DNA from: UBA1429 sp964482225
Lineage (GTDB): Bacteria > Chloroflexota > Anaerolineae > UBA1429
DNA length: 64,000 bases
Reading direction: 5' to 3'
Assembly (NCBI GenBank): GCA_964482225.1
Contig: CAYZWT010000017.1
Span: 1 to 64,000, forward strand
Shown one piece after another: positions 16,101-23,370 of this stretch. Every line of letters starts with the position of its first letter. Positions within the stretch are counted from its first letter, which is position 1. The position numbers and the translations under genes are program-made. Under the pieces are notes generated by a model, which made no database searches, was not told where the DNA came from, and saw only the letters and a list, made by a program, of their open reading frames with translations.

Positions 16101-16373
16101 GCCACGACCATCCGCAAGCTGGCCGAGGGGCGCCCGAATATCATTGACGAGATCGTGAACCGCAACATTGATATCGTGGTCAACACGCCCCTGGGCCACC
16201 GCAGCCACGCGGATGACTCGTACCTGCGCAAGGCCGCCATCCAGTACAAGGTGCCCTATATCACTACGCTGGCGGCGGCGCTGGCCAGCGCGGAGGGCAT
16301 TGCGGCGGGCCGCGCCGGCCACGGCGGGGTGCGCTCGCTCCAGAGCTACCACGCGGATATCTCGTACGAGTAG
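13170..16373 (+). CDS. carB: Carbamoyl-phosphate synthase large subunit
   Basis: This 1,067-aa cytosolic enzyme makes carbamoyl phosphate from glutamine-derived ammonia, bicarbonate and two ATP, for pyrimidine and arginine synthesis. Two homologous halves are visible: the N-terminal one opens MIIGSGPIVIGQACEFDYSG and the second opens LILGGGPNRIGQGIEFDYCC near residue 550. Each has an ATP-grasp domain (PAYTLGGTGGG and PSFVLGGRGMEV). The C-terminal MGS-like allosteric domain follows from about 930. The length matches the family. The small subunit carA is not adjacent. A strong hairpin follows at 16406. Confidence 0.97.
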   Translation: MPRRDDIHRVMIIGSGPIVIGQACEFDYSGTQACKALRSLGYEVVLVNSNPATIMTDPGTADVTYIEPLNVERMRQIIEKERPDALLPNLGGQTGLNLASELAKAGILEQYGVQVIGVQIDAIERGEDRIIFKQTMDRLGIEVPRSSPAYTIEEAEAVAAELGYPVVVRPAYTLGGTGGGLVYNVEELRTVAGRGLAASMIGQVLIEESVLGWEELELEVVRDSKNQIITVCFIENIDAMGIHTGDSFCSAPMLTISQELQQRLQGYSYRIAEAIQVVGGTNIQFAHDPKTGRVVIIEINPRTSRSSALASKATGFPIARVSAMLAAGLTLDEIPYWRDGTLDKYTPSGDYVVIKFARWAFEKFPGSIDKLGTQMRAVGEVMSIGKTYKEALQKAIRSLEIGRYGLGFAKDYHQRSLTELLDLLREPTSERQFILYEALRKGAAIDDLYALTHIKPWFLEQMRELVALEEALLLFKGQMPPDELLAQAKRDGFSDRYLAQILGLAEGAIRARRQELGIVQGWHSVPVSGAEDAYYYYSTYNAPDAVPVDERRKVLILGGGPNRIGQGIEFDYCCVHAAFALRDQGVETIMINCNPETVSTDYDTSDKLYFEPLTVEDVLSIYEKEQPEGVIVQFGGQTPLNIAEELAAAGVRILGTSPASIAMAEDRDLFRRRMEELEIPMPESGMATNIDEALEIAERIGYPVMVRPSFVLGGRGMEVVHNAEMLHRYVANAVQVTPERPILVDRFLQNAIEAEADALADGSAAFVPAVMEHIELAGVHSGDSACVIPPVSISPEHLATIGEYTRKIAQELDVVGLINVQLAIENDTVYVLEANPRASRTVPLVSKVCGLSMARLATRLMLGESLAELALRPMRIPHYGVKEAVFPFGMFPEVDPLLGPEMRSTGEVLGLADSYGLAFYKAEEAAKPALPTSGTVLISVAEKNAAVLEIGRRFAALGFAIRATEGTQRFFADHGIPATTIRKLAEGRPNIIDEIVNRNIDIVVNTPLGHRSHADDSYLRKAAIQYKVPYITTLAAALASAEGIAAGRAGHGGVRSLQSYHADISYE

Positions 16374-16405
16374 GCGCGCATAGCAGAGCCCGATAAGCCA
16401 GGCCC

Positions 16406-16436
16406 CACGAGGGCGAACGATGCGTTCGCCCTCGTG
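16406..16436. terminator. Terminator-like hairpin after carB
   Basis: CACGAGGGCGAAC and GTTCGCCCTCGTG form a perfect 13-bp stem around a 5-nt loop, 32 bp after the carB stop. The 3' side is only moderately T-rich. A TATACT box (16450-16455) just downstream probably belongs to the next gene. Confidence 0.65.
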
Positions 16437-16501
16437 TCCTGTTTCGGCGTATACTTGTTGTGCGCCACGAGTGCGCATGGGTTCCACCAAGGACAAGCCC
16501 C

Positions 16502-17185
16502 GTGACCGATTCGCGTCCGCCACAACATCTGCTCTCCTCCATCTCATACCTGGCCGAGCTTGACGAGGCGGCCCAGAGCGCCATCGCCCGCAACGCCGTG
16601 CGCCGAGAGTATGCCGCCGGAGAGATGGTCTTTGTGCAAGGGGATGCTTGCACGGGCCTACATCTGGTGGCGGGCGGCTGGCTCAAGGTCTTCAAGCTGG
16701 CGCCATCGGGGCGCGAGCAGGTGATGCGCTTTGTGGGCCCTGGCGAGGCCGTAGGCGAGTTTGCTGTCTTTGCGAGCACGCCCCAACCGGCGTCGGTGAG
16801 CACCCTGGAGCCCGCGACCCTATGGCTGATCCGCCGAGAGTCACTGCTGGGGCTGCTGCAGGAGCGTCCGGCCATCTCCCAGGCCGTAATTACGGCCCTG
16901 GCCCGCCGGGTGGAGCACTTGTTGGCGTTGGTGGAGGACCTCTCGCTGCGCACTGTGGAGGCGCGGCTGGCCCGCTACCTGCTGCAAGCCGCCGATGAGG
17001 ATGTGGTACGCCGCCATCGCTGGACCACCCAGGCCGAGTTGGCCGCGCGCTTGGGCACAGTGCTGGAGGTGCTGAATCGCGCCCTGCGGAGCTTGGTCGA
17101 GGCCGGGCTGATCGCCCTGGATCGGCAGCGCATCGTGATCCTGGACCGCGAGGGGTTGCAGCGCCGGGCTGATGCAGATGGCTGA
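16502..17185 (+). CDS. Crp/Fnr-family transcriptional regulator
   Basis: This 227-aa regulator has an N-terminal cyclic-nucleotide-binding beta-roll (about 35-130, with GEAVGEFAVFA) and a C-terminal helix-turn-helix (TQAELAARLGTVLEVLNRALRSL). There are no N-terminal Fe-S cysteines, so it is not a classical FNR. In the HTH the usual second Arg of the ETVSR motif is replaced (LEVLNR). GTG 16502 is chosen because AAGGA lies upstream and the TATACT at 16450 would place the transcript start near 16462; an in-frame ATG at 16460 would be nearly leaderless. The next genes encode a ferredoxin and a membrane peptidase. Confidence 0.86.
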   Translation: MTDSRPPQHLLSSISYLAELDEAAQSAIARNAVRREYAAGEMVFVQGDACTGLHLVAGGWLKVFKLAPSGREQVMRFVGPGEAVGEFAVFASTPQPASVSTLEPATLWLIRRESLLGLLQERPAISQAVITALARRVEHLLALVEDLSLRTVEARLARYLLQAADEDVVRRHRWTTQAELAARLGTVLEVLNRALRSLVEAGLIALDRQRIVILDREGLQRRADADG

Positions 17186-17307
17186 GCTCCATCTGGCAAG
17201 GATTTGACCGGTATTTGATTTTTGTTCAAGACAACCCATCGCCCACATGTTATGCTGCAGGCGTACCACGTGGGCGATTTGCCTGCCGGGCGCTGGAGCA
17301 GGAGGCG

Positions 17308-17524
17308 ATGAGCAACGACCTGGCGCTCCCCATCATCGAAGCGAGCCGCTGCGACGGTTGCGGGTTATGTGTGCGGGTGTGCCCCTCGCGGGCTTGAGCT
17401 TGCGGCCGGTGTGGCAGTGATGGCCCGACCGGGCGCCTGCCGCTATAGCGGACTGTGCGAATGGGTCTGCCCGCGATCCGCCATCACACGCCCGCTGGAG
17501 ATCGTCAGCCAAGGGAGCGCCTGA
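17308..17524 (+). pseudogene. Two-cluster ferredoxin with a frameshift
   Basis: The ATG at 17308 has AGGAGG upstream. The first part encodes a normal 4Fe-4S motif, CDGCGLCVRVCP, then meets TGA at 17395 soon after. Reading in the next frame from about 17381 continues without a stop to TGA 17522 and encodes the second cluster, CRYSGLCEWVCPRSAI, in which the second Cys is Ser. One extra base in the CCCCTCG stretch near 17382-17387 explains the shift. It is either a genuine broken gene, an assembly error or a recoded gene. The altered second motif suggests relaxed constraint or a 3Fe-4S site. Confidence 0.7.
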
Positions 17525-17540
17525 GAGGAAAAGAGTCATC

Positions 17541-18236
17541 ATGTTCGTGATCAACCCACTATATCTGTTGATCCTGATCCCCGCGGCGCTTGCCTGGTTT
17601 GCTCAGCAGCGGGTACGCGCGGCATACGACCACAATGCCCGCCTGCCCAACCGCCACGGCCTGACGGGCTTCGAGATCGCCGAGAGGTTGCTTGCCCACT
17701 ATCGGCTGGAGATGGTGGCGGTGGAGCAAGCCCCTGGCTATCTCACCGACCACTATGACCCGGGGGGCAAGACCCTCTATCTCTCCGATGGCATTGCCGG
17801 CTCTCGTTCGGTGACATCACTCGGGATCGTGGCCCACGAGGTGCTCCATGCCGTGCAGGATGCTGAAGGGTATCGCCTGATGCGCCTGCGCGCCCAACTC
17901 GGCCAGCGTCTGGCGCCCGTGGCCCGCTGGAGCGCGCTCTTTTTCCTGGGCGGAATGCTGTTCCGCATCCCAATCGCCATGATCCTGAGCGGGCTGGTGT
18001 TGCTGGGATCGGTGATCCTGACCCTGGTGACGCTGCCGGTGGAGCGCAACGCAAGCACGCGCGCCCTAGAGGCCATTCGAGCCACCGGCCTGGCCGATGA
18101 GGCCGAGCTGGCGGGCGCCCGCCAGGTGCTCCGGGCGGCAGCTTTTACCTACCTGGCAGGGTTGGGCCAGCGCATCGCACAGCTCGTGTTCGTTGGCCTG
18201 TTGGTTTTGGCAGCCCTGGGGTTGTGGCAAAGCTAG
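17541..18236 (+). CDS. YugP-family membrane zinc metallopeptidase
   Basis: This 231-aa protein has an N-terminal membrane helix (about 4-22), a zinc-binding HEVLH motif (His99, Glu100, His103) followed by AVQDAEGY, two further membrane helices (about 130-160) and a C-terminal one (about 208-228). The motif VERNASTRALEAI after the middle helices is typical of the YugP/DUF2300-like neutral zinc peptidase family (Zn_peptidase_2). Its substrates are not known. It follows the ferredoxin by 16 bp. Confidence 0.85.
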   Translation: MFVINPLYLLILIPAALAWFAQQRVRAAYDHNARLPNRHGLTGFEIAERLLAHYRLEMVAVEQAPGYLTDHYDPGGKTLYLSDGIAGSRSVTSLGIVAHEVLHAVQDAEGYRLMRLRAQLGQRLAPVARWSALFFLGGMLFRIPIAMILSGLVLLGSVILTLVTLPVERNASTRALEAIRATGLADEAELAGARQVLRAAAFTYLAGLGQRIAQLVFVGLLVLAALGLWQS

Positions 18237-18282
18237 GCCCGGCCCCATCGCGCGGATAATCTTGCGAAAGGAAGGTAGTATC

Positions 18283-18783
18283 ATGCAATCGCAGCAACTG
18301 GTTTTTGGGCTGGTCACGTTTCTGCACGACTTGTTCACCGTAATCTGGGTAGGGGGGCTGGTGAGCCTGGGTGGGATCGTGTTGCCCACCCTGCTACGGC
18401 TCTACGGGCGCGGCCCCGAGACCCGGCGGGTGATGGAGGCCATCCAGAAACGCCTGAGCCCCTGGGTGTACGGCAGCATTGTGGGTCTAGTGGTCACCGG
18501 CATCCTGCTTGGGCAGCGCAACCCCGCCTTTGAAGGCATGTTCAGTTTCAGCAACGCCTATTCGACCACCATGGCCATCAAGCACCTGCTGGTCTTGGCC
18601 ATGATCGCCATCGCCGTGCTGCGCAGCCGTGGGCTGGGCGCAGTAGGCGGCCTCAAGACGGAAAAGCGCGAAAAGCTCAAGGGGGCCCTGCTTTATCTGA
18701 ACATGGCGCTAGGAATCCTGGTGCTATTGCTGAGCGGGCTTGGCGCGGCGCTGGGCAGCGCGCCGAGACCGCCTTTGGGTTAA
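18283..18783 (+). CDS. CopD-like four-helix membrane protein
   Basis: This 166-aa protein has four predicted membrane helices. The first contains FLHDLFTVIWVGGLVSLGG, with His and Gly positions as in CopD/DUF2269-like proteins, and the third begins with IKHLLVLAMI, again with a His. These paired histidines could bind heme or copper, but that is inference. GAAAGGAAGG lies just before the ATG at 18283, which fixes the start. It follows the YugP gene by 46 bp on the same strand. Confidence 0.62.
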   Translation: MQSQQLVFGLVTFLHDLFTVIWVGGLVSLGGIVLPTLLRLYGRGPETRRVMEAIQKRLSPWVYGSIVGLVVTGILLGQRNPAFEGMFSFSNAYSTTMAIKHLLVLAMIAIAVLRSRGLGAVGGLKTEKREKLKGALLYLNMALGILVLLLSGLGAALGSAPRPPLG

Positions 18784-18802
18784 GGCAAGATCCCACAATC
18801 TC

Positions 18803-18831
18803 TTGACCGTTTATCCCCATGGCGTTACAAT
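18803..18831 (+). promoter_or_regulatory. Strong promoter upstream of structured region
   Basis: TTGACC (18803-18808) and TACAAT (18826-18831) are 17 bp apart. A perfect 16-bp palindrome GAGAGGGCGCCCTCTC (18839-18854) begins 8 bp downstream, at the expected transcript start. The nearest protein gene starts almost 400 bp further on. Confidence 0.7.
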
Positions 18832-18837
18832 GGGCTT

Positions 18838-19062
18838 TGAGAGGGCGCCCTCTCTCCTCGACCGAACTGTCTGCCGCGGAAGCATCATCTGCTGTTGCGT
18901 GACGGCAAGTTGCCTCTGACCCGGCCACGGGTCAGATGACGGAAGAACCCTTCTCATGGGGAGGCGGCACCTGGCAGACCGTGTGGTGGCGCATGGGCGA
19001 CAAGTAGGCGTGCCCATCGCGTTCATACTCGGCATCGCGGGAGCCCGCTTGGGCTCCCGTGA
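18838..19062 (+). ncRNA. Candidate structured non-coding RNA
   Basis: This 439-bp gap without a protein gene carries a promoter and dense pairing. Seen are a 5' palindrome (18839-18854), a long-range helix GTCTGCC (18869-18875) with GGCAGAC (18973-18979), and a hairpin TCTGACCCG-GCCA-CGGGTCAGA (18915-18936). An alternative helix CATCATCTG/CAGATGACG (18883-18891 with 18933-18941), ATGGGC/GCCCAT (18993-18998 with 19012-19017) and a terminal hairpin TCGCGGGAGCCC/GGGCTCCCGTGA (19035-19062) complete it. No T-run follows the last hairpin. It does not match SRP, tmRNA or RNase P hallmarks. It might be a 6S-like RNA, or a long leader of the next gene. Confidence 0.45.
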
Positions 19063-19222
19063 TCTGTGTCCGAACGCCAATCTCGATCAGCGGTCGGGAC
19101 AGGCCCTTGGGAGTTGGCAGGCGCGGCGGTTTCTCGTATCATGCCGGTGTAGCAAGCGCCAACGCGGCGTCCGCTGCACCGGCAGCGTTCCTTGTCCGCG
19201 CCACACCAGGGGAGAGGATGCC

Positions 19223-21361
19223 ATGAGCCTCTATCGCCACGTCCACTCAGACGGGGATGCGCACGCCCGCAAGCCCGCAGACGGAGACAGGCGACGCCCT
19301 GGGCGCGTGCTGGCCGCGCTGCTGGCGGGAGCGCTTCTCCTGGCCCTGCTGCCGGGGCCGTTGGCCGCTCAAGCTACCGGCCAACGCCAGATGGTCACCA
19401 TCGGCGCTGACTTTGAGCGGGACCTCGTGGTCACCGCCAAGGCCTTTGGCACCCACGGCCCGGCGTTCGAACTGGCCAACATCCGGATACGGGGCAGTTG
19501 GCTGGTGCAGGGACTGGACGCCCGGGATATAGGGACTCGCGGCGTGAACTATGTCAGGCAGTATACCCAGATCTATCCGGCGGATCGGCTGCGGATCGAG
19601 TTCACGATCACGTCGGTGGAGATCGAGATCATTGACCGGGGCGCGTCTGGCGCGGGACGGCCCGGCACCTATAACACCGGCACCGACAACAGCTATGCCG
19701 AGGTCTCTGTCACCAGAGTGCAGCTCAGGCCCATGGACGCCTCCCCGCCTTGGCTCGAGGGTCTCCAGCTGCAGGGCGGGTTCGACATTGCTTTTTCCGA
19801 GAGCGATCGGAGCATGGCCGCTCGGGTGGTCTTTCCTGACGATCCCTTGCCCCTGACGACGCTGGCCTACAGCCATCCCCAATACATTGATCTCCAGGTC
19901 TATGGAGATCACCGGCACTATCGTCGCGGCGTTCAGGACCTCGCCCATGATGACCTCCTGCTGCACGAGTTCCGGGTGATGGAGCTGCACGTAGCCTTTG
20001 ACTCCCCCGATCTGCCCCCCCGCCAGCAGGCCGCCGCCGCCCCCGATGGAGGAGCAACCAGCGCGCCCACGACAGAGAGCCCGAGGCAACAGGTTGCGCC
20101 GGGCCCGAACGGCGACGAACGTTCGCTCACCGGCTTGGTGTTGGCAGGGCTGGCGGTGGTCGTTGGCGGCGCGGCTGTGGTGCTGATCAAGGCCCTGGCC
20201 GGGAAAGGGGGCGGCGAGGCCGCTCTGGCTGCCGAGCCCCGGGCTCAGCCCGCCCCTCGGGACGATGGCGCCGAGTGGGTCACCTATCCGGACGGAACCG
20301 AGCAGTTCACCCACCCCGATGGCAGCGTCGAGACCTACTACCCAGACGGACGGGCCGTAATCCATGAGCCCGATGGCACAGTCATCGAGCGCGGGGCGGA
20401 CGACATGCTCATCGTGCACTATCCCGATGGCTCGGTGGAGACCCACTATCCTGACGGCTCGGCGGTCAAGCACGATCCTGATGGCGTCATCAGCGAGCGA
20501 ACGCCCGACGACATTGCGACGGTGCACTATCCAGACGGGACGTACACGCGCGTGTATCCCGATGGAAGTATCGAGTACACGGAGACGGATGGCTTTTACC
20601 GGGTCACCAATGCCGAGGGTGAACTGGTCCGCGTGGGCGACACGGAGGGCCTGACGGTGGTGGACCTGCACCCCGATGGGACGGCCACGCTGCACACCAA
20701 GTACGGCGGCAGCGTGCGGTACGATCCCAGCAAGGGAAGCTTTATCAACTCTATCATTGAGGGGACCATCCATCTGGATGATCAGGGCAGCACCCTTGGT
20801 CGGACGGGCGACCTCATCCGGATAGAGATGCCGAGCGAAGAGATTCTCCGCGAGATAGACCTATCCACGGGGGAGGTGATCCTACAGGATAGAGAGGCGA
20901 GGCTCGTTGGGAATTTTAACACAGGGGAGTTTGACATGAGGAGTGTGGATGGCTCCTATATGACGCTGGATCGGGAGGGCAACGTGCGGTATCACGACGC
21001 AGTCGAAGGGCTGACGGCTGAGATGGATGCCGCGGATGGGTCTTTGACTGTAACCAACAGAGAGGGCGACAGACTCGAGTTGAGGGGGGATACCCTGGTC
21101 GTCAACGACGTAGCGTGGACCAAGGGCGCCGATGGCTCGAACAGTGCGACACTGGATGATGGCAGGACGATCACGTTGCACCCTGACGGCGGGTACAGCG
21201 TCGTGAGCCCGCAAGGTGATCGGGGGGTCGTGCGCGCCGATGGCTCGGCGACGGTGACCTTTGCCGATGGCATCGTCGAGCACTATGGGGCGGACGGCAC
21301 AGCGACGCGGACCCATCCCGACGGCAGGATGGAGCAGATCGAGCCCAGCGGCGAGCGATAG
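19223..21361 (+). CDS. Exported/membrane protein with PDG (G-box-like) repeats
   Basis: This 712-aa protein starts at ATG 19223 (GGAGAGGATG upstream). It has a signal peptide (about 28-50), an unknown beta-rich domain (about 52-262), a low-complexity linker, one membrane helix (about 302-324) and a long C-terminal region. The C-terminal region holds at least 12 PDG motifs, nine of them between 355 and 460, mostly in a 9-residue pattern such as YPDGSVETH. Such periodic repeats resemble the G-box of TCP10/CENP-J proteins, which form a free-standing beta-sheet. With one internal helix the repeats would face the cytoplasm if the signal is cleaved. The next gene encodes a GYF_2 protein and may be its partner. 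No enzyme motif is seen. Confidence 0.7.
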   Translation: MSLYRHVHSDGDAHARKPADGDRRRPGRVLAALLAGALLLALLPGPLAAQATGQRQMVTIGADFERDLVVTAKAFGTHGPAFELANIRIRGSWLVQGLDARDIGTRGVNYVRQYTQIYPADRLRIEFTITSVEIEIIDRGASGAGRPGTYNTGTDNSYAEVSVTRVQLRPMDASPPWLEGLQLQGGFDIAFSESDRSMAARVVFPDDPLPLTTLAYSHPQYIDLQVYGDHRHYRRGVQDLAHDDLLLHEFRVMELHVAFDSPDLPPRQQAAAAPDGGATSAPTTESPRQQVAPGPNGDERSLTGLVLAGLAVVVGGAAVVLIKALAGKGGGEAALAAEPRAQPAPRDDGAEWVTYPDGTEQFTHPDGSVETYYPDGRAVIHEPDGTVIERGADDMLIVHYPDGSVETHYPDGSAVKHDPDGVISERTPDDIATVHYPDGTYTRVYPDGSIEYTETDGFYRVTNAEGELVRVGDTEGLTVVDLHPDGTATLHTKYGGSVRYDPSKGSFINSIIEGTIHLDDQGSTLGRTGDLIRIEMPSEEILREIDLSTGEVILQDREARLVGNFNTGEFDMRSVDGSYMTLDREGNVRYHDAVEGLTAEMDAADGSLTVTNREGDRLELRGDTLVVNDVAWTKGADGSNSATLDDGRTITLHPDGGYSVVSPQGDRGVVRADGSATVTFADGIVEHYGADGTATRTHPDGRMEQIEPSGER

Positions 21362-21391
21362 CGCGCCTGTTGGGCGCGGGGGAGGCAACGC

Positions 21392-21886
21392 ATGAACACG
21401 ACGCCAGCTAGAGAGCTGCTGGCCAAAGCAGGCCAGGAGGTCGAGACGGTGCAGAGACTGCTGCGCGCATGGGACTTGGCCCGGTTGCGCCAGGGGGAAC
21501 TGGAGGCCAGGGCGGCCAACTGGACCGTTGAGGCGGGAAAGCGCCTTGCGGCCAGGCTCCCTATCCCCGATGAGGCAGCGATCCGCCCTGACAGGGCGCG
21601 CATCCAGAGCGCGGGGGAGCGGGCTGGCGCGCTGCGGTCCGCGCAGCCGCGCTCCTTTGCCCGGGATCAAGGGCAGCCTGTGCCTGAGCGAGCGACGGGG
21701 GACGGGGCCGCCGCCTGCTACATGAGCCGCGATGGCCAGGTGTACGGGCCCTACCGCTGGGAGGAGATGCAGGCCTTTGCCCGCGGGGGGCGGCTGGCGG
21801 CCACGGACATGGTCTGGCTGAGCGGATGGCCCGAGTGGGTCCAGGCGTCCCGCGTGCCAGAGCTGCGTATGTCGCCGGAAAACTGA
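21392..21886 (+). CDS. GYF_2 (DUF4339) domain protein
   Basis: This 164-aa soluble protein has a helical, Arg/Ala-rich N-terminal part (about 1-75) and a C-terminal GYF_2 domain (about 109-158). The domain shows the typical GPYRWEEMQAFARGGRL and a WLSGWPEW ending. GYF_2 domains bind proline-rich peptides. The Pro-rich linker or PDG repeats of the protein encoded 30 bp upstream are an obvious candidate partner; this is inferred from adjacency. GGGGGAGG precedes the ATG. Confidence 0.78.
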   Translation: MNTTPARELLAKAGQEVETVQRLLRAWDLARLRQGELEARAANWTVEAGKRLAARLPIPDEAAIRPDRARIQSAGERAGALRSAQPRSFARDQGQPVPERATGDGAAACYMSRDGQVYGPYRWEEMQAFARGGRLAATDMVWLSGWPEWVQASRVPELRMSPEN

Positions 21887-21920
21887 GCGGCGCAGCGCAT
21901 TGCCGGCTCTCTCCCCCCGT

Positions 21921-21949
21921 TTGACACCTCGCCCCTGCCTCGGCATACT
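21921..21949 (+). promoter_or_regulatory. Promoter placing the start at the ATG (leaderless)
   Basis: TTGACA (21921-21926) and CATACT (21944-21949) are 17 bp apart. Only 6 bp separate the -10 box from the ATG at 21956, so the transcript would start at or next to the start codon with no room for a Shine-Dalgarno site. Confidence 0.7.
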
Positions 21950-21955
21950 CCCGCC

Positions 21956-23323
21956 ATGAACTCGCTGCGAGGCGCTGCGCGCCGCCTGGCCCTCCCCATC
22001 AGATCCCACCTGGCTGCCGGCCAGCCCATGCTGCGCCAGGCCGGGCTGCTCTTTGCCATCGAGCTGCTGGCCCACGCGGTGGACTATGTATTTCACCTCT
22101 ACCTGGGGCGCAGCCTGAGCGCGGGCGCCTTTGCCGCCTTTCAGAGCTACTTTACCCTGGCGATGCTCTTTATCACCCTGGGCGGCATCGTGCAGCCTCC
22201 GGTGACCCGCTATGTCGCCGCGCCGCCCGATACCGCAACTGGGCCCGCCCCGGCGGGCGCCATCGTGCGCGCCTACCTGTGGCAGGGGGGCGTTGTCGGT
22301 CTCCTGGTCGGCGCGCTCCTGATGCTGGCCACCCCCCTATTGGCCCAGGCCACCCATCTGCCCGCCCCCATGCTGCGCCTCATCGCCATTGCCATGCCCC
22401 TGGCAATGGCGCGCCCTGTGTTGCTGGGCCTGCTGCAGGGCCAGGGGCGCTTTGGTAGCCTGGGCTCCATCACCCTGCTCTACGCCGTGGCCCGCCTGAC
22501 GCTGGCCGTGGTCGGCATCGGACCGGGAGAGCGGTCATGGGCCGCGAGCACAGGCCGCGCCATCGGACTGACGGTGCATGCGGCCAATTCGTATTGGGCC
22601 GCCCTCACGTTGCCCCTCTCGCTGGTCCTGGCCGTGGCCCTGGGCCTGTTCCTGGCCCGCCGCGCGTTGGGCCAGACCGGGCGGCTGCCCTGGCAGGTCG
22701 CGCTCAGGGGCTGGCGGCTCTCACTGGCGACGTTGCTGATGGCCAGCGCATTCATGGCCCTCACCGGCCTGGATGTGGTGTGGGTCAATCGGATGGCGAC
22801 GCCGGAGGTGGCCGGGGCCTATGCCCAGGCGCTGGTGTTGCGGCGCATCGTCTCGTTTGTGCCCCTGGCCACGGGCATGGTGCTGCTGCCACGGGTCGCG
22901 GCGGCAGGGCGGCGCGCCGACCGCCCCATCGCCCTGGCCGTCGGCCTCGTTCTGGCCAACGGGACGGCCCTCACCATCCTGTATGCCGCCCTGGGCGGCG
23001 CCATCGAGCGGCTGGCCTTTGGCGGAGGTGTGGCGGCGCCCATCGCCTGGCTGGCGGGCATGGCCTGGGCCATGACGGGCTATGGGCTGGTCACCATCTG
23101 GCTGAATGTCTTTATCGCCACCGAGCCGCTGCCCTTTGGCTATCTCTTGGCCGCCGCCGCGCCCATCCAGATCGGCCTCTACCTCTGGCTGGGGCGCACC
23201 CCCGAGGCGGTGATCGCCATCCTGGGCGGATCGGGCTGGCTGCTGGCCCTGGCCGGCGCAGCGCTCTATCTCTTTTGGCTCAGGCCGCGCGCTGGACACC
23301 CGGGCCGTTCGGCGCTAGAGTAG
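21956..23323 (+). CDS. Polysaccharide/lipid flippase-like membrane protein
   Basis: This 455-aa protein has 12 or more predicted membrane helices. It resembles the MATE/MOP superfamily polysaccharide exporters (Wzx-like), with an N-terminal FAIELLAHAVDYVFHLYLGR and paired helices separated by short charged loops. These proteins flip lipid-linked sugars across the membrane. No glycosyltransferase genes are adjacent, so the substrate cannot be inferred. The promoter directly abuts the ATG, indicating leaderless translation. Confidence 0.68.
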   Translation: MNSLRGAARRLALPIRSHLAAGQPMLRQAGLLFAIELLAHAVDYVFHLYLGRSLSAGAFAAFQSYFTLAMLFITLGGIVQPPVTRYVAAPPDTATGPAPAGAIVRAYLWQGGVVGLLVGALLMLATPLLAQATHLPAPMLRLIAIAMPLAMARPVLLGLLQGQGRFGSLGSITLLYAVARLTLAVVGIGPGERSWAASTGRAIGLTVHAANSYWAALTLPLSLVLAVALGLFLARRALGQTGRLPWQVALRGWRLSLATLLMASAFMALTGLDVVWVNRMATPEVAGAYAQALVLRRIVSFVPLATGMVLLPRVAAAGRRADRPIALAVGLVLANGTALTILYAALGGAIERLAFGGGVAAPIAWLAGMAWAMTGYGLVTIWLNVFIATEPLPFGYLLAAAAPIQIGLYLWLGRTPEAVIAILGGSGWLLALAGAALYLFWLRPRAGHPGRSALE

Positions 23324-23370
23324 GGCTGCGGCGTATCGCTGGCTGCGTTCCCGTTCAGGAGGCAGAACCC

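Noticed and set aside
16406..16436. GAAC-N5-GTTC as a LexA box
   Set aside because: The spacing is 5 rather than 4 and the bases are part of a longer 13-bp terminator stem.
17211..17235. An FNR-type box (TTGAT...TTCAA) before the ferredoxin
   Set aside because: The half-sites are separated by one base too many and the fit is weak; not listed as a site.
18838..19062. Assignment to SRP RNA, tmRNA or RNase P
   Set aside because: None of the diagnostic loops or motifs of these RNAs is visible; left as an unknown structured RNA.
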